A stretch of 7,857 bases of DNA, taken from assembly GCA_029562045.1 (NCBI GenBank), contig JAKQWJ010000338.1:1-7857 (forward strand). Direction: 5' to 3'. The notes under the pieces were generated by a model. It ran no database searches, was not told where the DNA came from, and saw only the letters and a program-made list of their open reading frames with translations. A program made the translations under genes and the position numbers. The stretch comes from Spirochaetota bacterium. Its GTDB lineage: Bacteria > Spirochaetota > Spirochaetia > DTKZ01. Positions within the stretch are counted from its first letter, which is position 1. The number at the start of each line of letters is the position of its first letter. Positions 1 to 5,145 of the stretch are shown in pieces.

Positions 1-340
1 GGAGCAGGAAGAAGGACACGGCGGACCAGACCGCCGAGACCAGGAGCCCCAGCGCCAGGCCCAGGCTCACCCGGCCGAAGGCGGCGATGGAGTTGAAGAC
101 GTTGCCCGCCACCGACAGGGCGATCAGCGCCGCCACCGGGGAGAAGTCCAGGGTCCCCACCATCAGAAAGGGAAAACGGCGGAACCAGTTGAGGTAGGGG
201 TCGGTGAGCCGGGCCAGCGGGCCGGTGGATAGGTTGCGGCTGTAGGGTCCCTGGAGCCAGGAGCCGATGACCCGGAAAATGATCAGCAGCGTGTAGACCG
301 ACACGGCCCCGCTGAGAAACTTCATGACTGTGTTCAGCAT
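1..340 (-). CDS. YggT family integral membrane protein (3' end beyond window)
   Basis: This is the 5' part of a gene, with 113 codons visible and no stop before the left edge. It is predicted to lie in the cytoplasmic membrane. Hydrophobic segments are at about residues 8-29, 62-88 and 92-113. Between the first two lies the YggT family signature: DPYLNWFRR (residues 47-55), then a short hydrophobic link and LDFSP (64-68), matching the family pattern DPxLxxxRR...LDxSP. The ATG at 338-340 is chosen because AGGAGG sits 7 nt upstream; an in-frame ATG at 323-325 (residue 6) has no comparable site. The gene follows dnaE with an 11-bp gap, and its ribosome binding site overlaps the dnaE stop, so translational coupling is likely. 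The family's biochemical role is poorly defined. Proposed links to cell division, FtsZ placement and osmotic stress come from other organisms, and nothing here refines them. The family call is fairly secure. Confidence 0.85.
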   Translation of the reverse strand, partial: MLNTVMKFLSGAVSVYTLLIIFRVIGSWLQGPYSRNLSTGPLARLTDPYLNWFRRFPFLMVGTLDFSPVAALIALSVAGNVFNSIAAFGRVSLGLALGLLVSAVWSAVSFFLL

Positions 341-347
341 CCCCAAG

Positions 348-353
348 CCTCCT
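348..353 (-). promoter_or_regulatory. Ribosome binding site of yggT-family gene, overlapping the dnaE stop codon
   Basis: Read on the minus strand this is AGGAGG, 7 nt before the ATG at 340. Its first two bases are the last two of the dnaE TAG stop (352-354). A ribosome terminating on dnaE would therefore sit on this site, which favours coupled re-initiation. It decides the start of the YggT-family gene. Confidence 0.75.
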
Positions 354-3300
354 ACTGTTTCCACACGTCCCGGACCCAGGGGAAGTCCCGGATCCGATCG
401 AGGACCTCCTCCTGGGGGGAGATCATGATCTGCGGCGACGCCTTGACGATTCTGGACGCCCCCTCCGGCTCGTCCGGGGAGCCCAGATGCAGAAAGACCG
501 CGCAGGACCCGGGATGATCCACCAGGGCCGATCGGAGGAGGTAAAAATCCTCCTCCCGCCGCATCTCCTCCCCCAGCCGGATGTGGATCTCCGTGGCGTC
601 CTCCCCCTCCAGCAGGTCCGGGTCCCGGAAATCGTCCACCAGGATTTTCGGGTCCCCCCGGGACAGGTCCATCTTTCCCACCACGCCCAGGACGGAGTCC
701 TCCGCGAGCCGCCCCTGGTGCTTCTCGTACACCCCGGAGAAGATCACCAGCTCGATGGACCCCAGATAATCCTCCAGCATGGCGAAGGCCATTTTCTTCC
801 CCTGCCTGGTGAGGATAACCCGCAGGCTCCGGATCATCCCCAGGAGGTTGTAGCTCTTCTCCGCCACCGCCCGATCCGGGTGGTCGAGCCTCAGGGTGAC
901 GCTCTTCTTCCAGACTTCCCGGTACCGGTCCAGGGGATGGCCGGAGAAGTAGAAGCCCAGAATCTCCTTCTCCAGCCGCAGCCGCTCCCGGTCGGGCCAG
1001 TCCGGAAGCTCCTCGATGGGGGGCTCCCGGAATTCCTCCTCCCCGCAGGAATCGAAGAGGGAGGCCTGGCCGAACTGGCGGCTTTCCTTTTTCCCGGCGG
1101 CGAACTCCACCGCCCGGTCGATGGCCCCGAACAGGGCCGCCCGGTTTGGGTGGATCGAATCGAAGAGGCCGCACTGGATCCCCGTTTCCAGAACCTTCCT
1201 GTTGATGGTTTTCAGGTCCACCCGGTCCAGAAAGTCGTGGAGGGAGATGAAGGGGCCCCCGGCTCCCCGAGCCTGCAGGATCTCGTCCACCGCGGCGGCC
1301 CCCATGTTCTTGATCCCCATGAGGCCGTAGAGGATCTTCCCGTCCAGAACGGTGAAGTACTTTTCCGACCCGTTGATGTCCGGCGGCAGGATGGGGATGC
1401 CCATCTCCCGGGCCTCGCCGATATACTCCGCCAGCTTGTCCGTGTTGGTGATTTCGTTGGTGAGGTTCGCCGCCATGAACTCCGCGGGGTGGTTGGCCTT
1501 GAGGAAAGCGGTCTTGTAGGCCAGGACCGAGTAGGCGGCGGCGTGGGATTTGTTGAAACCGTAGCCCGCGAAGGGGACCAGGAGTTCGAAAATCTCGTCC
1601 GCCTTTTTCGGCGGGTGGCCCCTGGCCGCCGCCCCCTTCAGGAATATCTCCTTCTGCTTCTCCATCTCCTCGGGTTTCTTCTTTCCCATGGCCCGTCGCA
1701 GGATGTCCGCCTGCCCCAGGGAGTAGCCCCCCACGATCCGGGCTATCTCCATGACCTGCTCCTGGTAGACGATGACGCCATAGGTTTCCCGGAGAACGGA
1801 CTCCAGCTCCGGCAGGGGGAGCCGAATGGGGGAGCGGCCCCACTTGGAGTCGACGAACTGGTCGATGAACTGCATCGGCCCCGGCCGGTACAGGGCGTTC
1901 AGGGCGATGAGGTCCTCGATGCTGCCGGGTTTGGCCTTGCGCAGCACTCCCTGCATGCCCTGGCTTTCGAACTGGAAGACGCAGGCGCTTCTTCCCTCCC
2001 CCAGGAGCTGGAAGGTCCGGGCGTCATCCTCCGGAATCTTCTCGATGTCGAAGCCGGGCTCCCTCCGGCGGATCAGCGCCTCGGTGTTCCGGATCAGGGT
2101 CAGGGTCTTCAGTCCCAGGAAGTCCATCTTGACCAGGCCGCAGTCCTCCAGCTGTTCCATGGAGTACTGGGTGCTCAGGGCCCCGGTCCTGGAGTCCCGG
2201 TACAGGGGGACATAGTCGGTGAGGGCGGTCTTGCCGATGACGATCCCCGCGGCGTGGGTGGAGGCGTGACGGGACAGGCCCTCCAGCCGCAGGCTGGTTT
2301 CCAGAAGCTCCTGGTAAACCCGGCCCTTCTCCTCCAGCTCCCGGAGCCGGGGCTCGGCCTTCATCGCCGTCTCCAGCGTCACCTTGGGGCCGTCGGGCAC
2401 CAGTTTCCCGATTTCGTTGGCCTCGGCGAAGGGGATGTCCAGAACCCGGGCCACATCCTTGATCACCGCCTTGGCCTTCAGGGTGCCGAAGGTGATGATC
2501 TGGCCCACCCGGTCCTTGCCGTACTTGTCGGTGACATAGTCGATGACCTCCTGCCGCCGTTCGAAGCAGAAGTCGATGTCGAAATCGGGCATGGAGATCC
2601 GTTCGGGGTTCAGGAACCGCTCGAAGAGCAGGTTGTATTTTATCGGGTCGATGTCGGTGATCCGGAGGCTGTAGGCCGCCAGGGACCCCGCCCCGGAGCC
2701 CCGGCCGGGCCCCACGGGGATGCCTCTCTCCCGGGCGAAGCGGATGAAGTCCCAGACGATGAGAAAGTAGCCGGTGTACCGCATGGAGGTGATGACATCC
2801 AGCTCGTAGTCCAGTCTTTTCCGCAGCTCCCCGGTGACCCGGGGATACCGGGACTCCAGTCCCTGCACGGCGATGTGGCGCAGGTACTCCTCCGGGGAGG
2901 GGAACTCCGGGGGGATCCGGTAGTCCGGCAGCAGGGGGCCCGGGAGGTCGATGCTGAGGCTGCATTTCTCCGCCACTTCCAGGGTCCGGGCAAGGGCTTC
3001 GGGGACCTCGGCGAAGATCCGGGCCATCTCCTCCGGGGTCTTCAGGTAAAACTCCTCCCCGGGGAAGCGCATCCGGTCCGCCTCGTTCTTCTTTTTCCCC
3101 GTGCCGATGCACAGGAGGATGTCGTGGGCGTTGGCGTCCTCCCGGTCGATGTAGTGCATGTCGTTGGTGGCGATTACCGGCAGGTCCAGCGTCCGGGACA
3201 GCTCCAGGATCCCCCGGTTGACCCGCCGCTGCTCCGGGATGCCGTGGTCCTGCAGTTCCAGGTAGAAATTGCCCCGGCCCAGGAGTTCGGCGTAGAAGCC

Positions 3301-3780
3301 GGCGCGCCGGGCCGCCTCCCCGGTCTGATTCTGCAGAAGGAGGCCGGGGATCTCGCCGGCCAGGCAGGCGCTGGATCCGATGAGGCCCTCCCGGTGCTCC
3401 CGGAGGATCTCGTCGTCGATCCGGGGCTTGTAGTAGAATCCTTCGGTGTAGCCCGCGGAGCAGAGCTTCATCAGATTGCGGTAGCCCCGGGCGTCCCGGG
3501 CCAGCAGCACCAGATGGTGGAACTTGTTTCCCGCCTCGGTGCCGCTCTTCACCAGCCGCGAACCGGGGGCCACGTAGACCTCGCAGCCGACGATGGGGTT
3601 TATCCCCCTGGCCCTGCAGGCGTGGTAGAACTTCAGGGCGCCGAACATGTTCCCGTGATCGGTCAGGGCCAGGTGCTTCATCCCCAGAGCTTCGGCCTTG
3701 GCGACCATCCCGTCTATGGGGGCCGCGCCGTCCAGCAGGCTGAAATCCGAATGATTGTGGAGGTGCACGAAATCCGGCAT
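352..3780 (-). CDS. dnaE: DNA polymerase III alpha subunit, replicative polymerase
   Basis: Catalytic subunit of the bacterial chromosomal replicase; it extends DNA at the fork and binds the beta clamp. From the ATG the protein has 1142 residues, typical of DnaE type 1. Visible in order: PHP domain (about 1-220) with HLHNH at 6-10, D17, TDHG at 40-43, E67, HH at 88-89, C139 and NDMH at 206-209; palm with PDFDIDF at 398-404 (D401, D403) and VKMDFLG at 550-556 (D553), matching the three E. coli catalytic aspartates; fingers around 590-800, including RPGPMQF and AGYGFNKSHAAAYS; helix-hairpin-helix region near 815-835; internal clamp-binding motif QASLF at 905-909 (bases 1054-1068); OB fold near 975-1050; and a C-terminal tail. 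An in-frame TTG at 3816 would add 12 unconserved residues. The ATG at 3778-3780 is preferred because family members begin just before the HLH motif. No Shine-Dalgarno precedes either start. The gene looks intact and vertically inherited. Confidence 0.97.
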   Translation of the reverse strand: MPDFVHLHNHSDFSLLDGAAPIDGMVAKAEALGMKHLALTDHGNMFGALKFYHACRARGINPIVGCEVYVAPGSRLVKSGTEAGNKFHHLVLLARDARGYRNLMKLCSAGYTEGFYYKPRIDDEILREHREGLIGSSACLAGEIPGLLLQNQTGEAARRAGFYAELLGRGNFYLELQDHGIPEQRRVNRGILELSRTLDLPVIATNDMHYIDREDANAHDILLCIGTGKKKNEADRMRFPGEEFYLKTPEEMARIFAEVPEALARTLEVAEKCSLSIDLPGPLLPDYRIPPEFPSPEEYLRHIAVQGLESRYPRVTGELRKRLDYELDVITSMRYTGYFLIVWDFIRFARERGIPVGPGRGSGAGSLAAYSLRITDIDPIKYNLLFERFLNPERISMPDFDIDFCFERRQEVIDYVTDKYGKDRVGQIITFGTLKAKAVIKDVARVLDIPFAEANEIGKLVPDGPKVTLETAMKAEPRLRELEEKGRVYQELLETSLRLEGLSRHASTHAAGIVIGKTALTDYVPLYRDSRTGALSTQYSMEQLEDCGLVKMDFLGLKTLTLIRNTEALIRRREPGFDIEKIPEDDARTFQLLGEGRSACVFQFESQGMQGVLRKAKPGSIEDLIALNALYRPGPMQFIDQFVDSKWGRSPIRLPLPELESVLRETYGVIVYQEQVMEIARIVGGYSLGQADILRRAMGKKKPEEMEKQKEIFLKGAAARGHPPKKADEIFELLVPFAGYGFNKSHAAAYSVLAYKTAFLKANHPAEFMAANLTNEITNTDKLAEYIGEAREMGIPILPPDINGSEKYFTVLDGKILYGLMGIKNMGAAAVDEILQARGAGGPFISLHDFLDRVDLKTINRKVLETGIQCGLFDSIHPNRAALFGAIDRAVEFAAGKKESRQFGQASLFDSCGEEEFREPPIEELPDWPDRERLRLEKEILGFYFSGHPLDRYREVWKKSVTLRLDHPDRAVAEKSYNLLGMIRSLRVILTRQGKKMAFAMLEDYLGSIELVIFSGVYEKHQGRLAEDSVLGVVGKMDLSRGDPKILVDDFRDPDLLEGEDATEIHIRLGEEMRREEDFYLLRSALVDHPGSCAVFLHLGSPDEPEGASRIVKASPQIMISPQEEVLDRIRDFPWVRDVWKQ

Positions 3781-3787
3781 GGGGTGA

Positions 3788-3816
3788 ATCTTACTATATG
3801 GGCCGTTCCGGATCAA
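3788..3816 (-). promoter_or_regulatory. Possible weak promoter for dnaE (leaderless start)
   Basis: On the minus strand, TTGATC (3811-3816, 4/6 to the -35 consensus) and TAAGAT (3788-3793, 4/6 to the -10 consensus) are 17 bp apart. The -10 lies in the most AT-rich patch seen in this GC-rich window. Seven bases separate the -10 from the dnaE ATG, so a transcript would begin at or next to the start codon. That would fit the lack of a Shine-Dalgarno before dnaE. An overlapping TATAGT (3795-3800, 5/6) has no good -35 partner. This is a motif reading by eye; the sequence may simply be a short intergenic linker. Confidence 0.3.
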
Positions 3817-3821
3817 TCCGG
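3808..3821. repeat. 14-bp inverted repeat at the FAD-subunit stop / dnaE upstream region
   Basis: The plus strand reads ccggatcaatccgg: two perfect 6-bp arms around a 2-bp centre. It covers the TGA stop of the FAD-subunit gene (3813-3815) and the candidate -35 of dnaE. The centre is too short for a stable hairpin, so it would be a protein-binding site rather than a terminator if it has a role. GGATCC-like strings are common in this GC-rich DNA, so chance is a real possibility. Confidence 0.3.
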
Positions 3822-4676
3822 GGGCAGATTGGACAGAAGGCGGCGGAGCACCGCCAGGCCCCGGCTGCGCAGGAAACCCGAGAGTCGGGTGCCGGATCCG
3901 GCGATGTCCTCGTCGAAGGTCTCCAGGAAGAGGGACACATCCCGGGGGGGGAGCGGGAGCCTGCGACCCACCAGCAGGTTTTCCAGGTCCCGGTTCCGGT
4001 AGATCGCCGGGGAGGCGGAGGCCACGGCGAAGCGCAGGTCCGCCAGGACTCTCCGCTGGACCCGGCCGACGAAGGCCAGGGAGAAGTAGTTGGAGTCCTC
4101 CACGAAGGGGGTTTCCCCGATGCGGCGGAAATGCTGGACATTCCAGGGCTGGAGGGGGATCCGGATCCGGGTCAGCACCTCCCCGGGCTGGATGAGGAGG
4201 GTCCCCGAGGCGTCCCGGGAGCTGGTCACCGGGACCCAGCGGGATGAGCCCAGACGGCGGAACTCCAGCTTGGCGTCCAGGATGTGCAGGGTGGGAAAGC
4301 CGGTCATGCTCCTCTCCGGGACGCAGACATTGCCCCCCAGGGTGGCCAGGCTCCGGATCCCCTGGGGCGCGATGGATTCCAGAGTCTCCCGCAGGATCCG
4401 GGGAAGCCGGGTCCTGGCCACGGTGAGGATCCTCTGGATGGAGGCGGCGGCGCCGATGTCGATGCGGCTCTCGGTGCGGCCGATGCGGCGCAGTTCGTCG
4501 ATGCCCCGGAGGGACACCAGGGCCTCGGGGAGCCGGAACCGGCGGCTCCGCTGGCTCCGGAGAATCCAGGTTCCCCCGGAGAACAGCGCCGCCTCGGGTC
4601 TCTGCCGGCAGAGGATCAATAGCTCCATCATCGACGGCGGGTGGTGCACCTGGACCGGGGCTGAACTATCGGACAT
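3813..4676 (-). CDS. FAD-binding subunit of a xanthine/CO dehydrogenase-family oxidoreductase
   Basis: The 287-residue medium subunit is expected to carry FAD and pass electrons between the [2Fe-2S] subunit and an external acceptor such as NAD+ in the cytoplasm. FAD-domain markers are SGGT at 33-36 (family AGGTDLL loop) and ATLGGNVC at 111-118 (family TIGGNxC loop), followed by GFPTLHILDAKLEF (126-139), where family members carry the conserved PxLxALDA stretch. The C-terminal domain (about 176-285) resembles the CO dehydrogenase flavoprotein C-terminal domain. Length is normal for the family. The ATG at 4674-4676 overlaps the FeS-subunit gene by 11 bp and has AGGAGG 10 nt upstream. The stop ends 32 bp before the dnaE ATG. 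The gene contains a run of eight C (coding strand, 3944-3951) near residue 242. The FAD-domain call is good. The electron acceptor and substrate are unknown, so no gene symbol is given. Confidence 0.85.
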   Translation of the reverse strand: MSDSSAPVQVHHPPSMMELLILCRQRPEAALFSGGTWILRSQRSRRFRLPEALVSLRGIDELRRIGRTESRIDIGAAASIQRILTVARTRLPRILRETLESIAPQGIRSLATLGGNVCVPERSMTGFPTLHILDAKLEFRRLGSSRWVPVTSSRDASGTLLIQPGEVLTRIRIPLQPWNVQHFRRIGETPFVEDSNYFSLAFVGRVQRRVLADLRFAVASASPAIYRNRDLENLLVGRRLPLPPRDVSLFLETFDEDIAGSGTRLSGFLRSRGLAVLRRLLSNLPPD

Positions 4677-5145
4677 GGCTGCGCAGCCTCCTGTTGGCCC
4701 CCGCGGCCTTGACCCCCGCCACCAGGGTCGTGACGTCGGTGCAGCGGCACGAAACCCGGGACAGGGCCCGGCGGATCTGTTTTTCCGTGGGGTTGGGGAA
4801 TCTCTTCAGCAGCATATGGGTGGTCAGGACCTTGGCGGGGCCGCAGGAGGGGCAGGGCGCGACCTCCTCCGCCAGAAAGGCGTGCTCGATGTCCCGGAAA
4901 TCGGAGGTCTCCCGGAAGCCCTCGATGGTGACGACCCTCCCCTGGAAGACCGAAAAGACCGGGACCATGCAGGAGGGCACCAGTTCATCGTTCAGGATCA
5001 CCAGGCAGAAACCGCAGTAGCCCTGGAGGCAGCCCTCCTTGGCCCCCAACAGGCCGAACTCTTCCCGCAGCAGATGCAGAAGCCGCCGGTCGGGGCCGCT
5101 TTCCACCAGGACCTGCCGGCCGTTCAGGGTGAAGGGGATCCTCAT
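4666..5145 (-). CDS. [2Fe-2S] subunit of a xanthine/CO dehydrogenase-family oxidoreductase
   Basis: A 159-residue small subunit holding two [2Fe-2S] clusters that wire the large-subunit active site to FAD. The plant-ferredoxin-like N-terminal domain (about 1-75) has C39, C44, C47 and C59 in the usual CxxxxCGxC...C arrangement. The C-terminal helical domain has C98-x2-C101 and C133-x-C135, with the same 32-residue step between the second and third cysteines as bovine xanthine oxidoreductase (C116 to C148). Divergences: the residue before C98 is Pro97, where the family has a Gln that touches the molybdopterin; CGxCTPG is replaced by CPSCGPA; CRCTGY is replaced by CRCTDV. The start at 5143-5145 has GGAGG 7 nt upstream (5153-5157) and overlaps the large-subunit stop as ATGA. 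The stop lies inside the FAD-subunit start region. All eight ligands are present, so cluster binding is expected. Confidence 0.9.
   Translation of the reverse strand: MRIPFTLNGRQVLVESGPDRRLLHLLREEFGLLGAKEGCLQGYCGFCLVILNDELVPSCMVPVFSVFQGRVVTIEGFRETSDFRDIEHAFLAEEVAPCPSCGPAKVLTTHMLLKRFPNPTEKQIRRALSRVSCRCTDVTTLVAGVKAAGANRRLRSHVR
4677..4688. repeat. 12-bp perfect palindrome between RBS and start codon of the FAD-subunit gene
   Basis: The sequence ggctgcgcagcc is its own reverse complement and directly abuts the ATG at 4674-4676. Its first bases on the minus strand overlap the AGGAGG ribosome binding site (4687-4692). In RNA it could form only a 4-bp stem with a GCGC loop. The bases also encode part of the FeS subunit's Arg-Arg-Leu-Arg-Ser tail, so coding constraint or chance could explain it. 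Confidence 0.3.
4687..4692 (-). promoter_or_regulatory. Ribosome binding site of the FAD-subunit gene
   Basis: The minus strand reads AGGAGG, 10 nt before the ATG at 4676, slightly longer than ideal spacing. It lies within the last codons of the FeS-subunit gene. It supports the ATG at 4676 over the later Met codons at residues 16-17. Confidence 0.6.

Noticed and set aside
2024..3112. Minus-strand open frame of 362 codons inside dnaE
   Set aside because: An alternate frame of dnaE with His/Pro/Gly/Arg-rich low-complexity translation, typical of shadow frames in GC-rich genes.
3781..3816. TTG at 3816 as the dnaE start codon
   Set aside because: It overlaps the upstream TGA as TTGA, which is compatible with coupling, but it adds 12 unconserved residues, has no ribosome binding site, and DnaE proteins normally begin at the position of the ATG at 3780.
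487..4002. A plus-strand open frame of more than 1100 codons running antisense to dnaE
   Set aside because: It is in codon-for-codon register with dnaE, so it stays open only because dnaE avoids TTA, CTA and TCA codons. Its translation is low-complexity, rich in Pro, Gly, Leu, Val and Gln, with no recognisable domain, whereas dnaE has every family motif.
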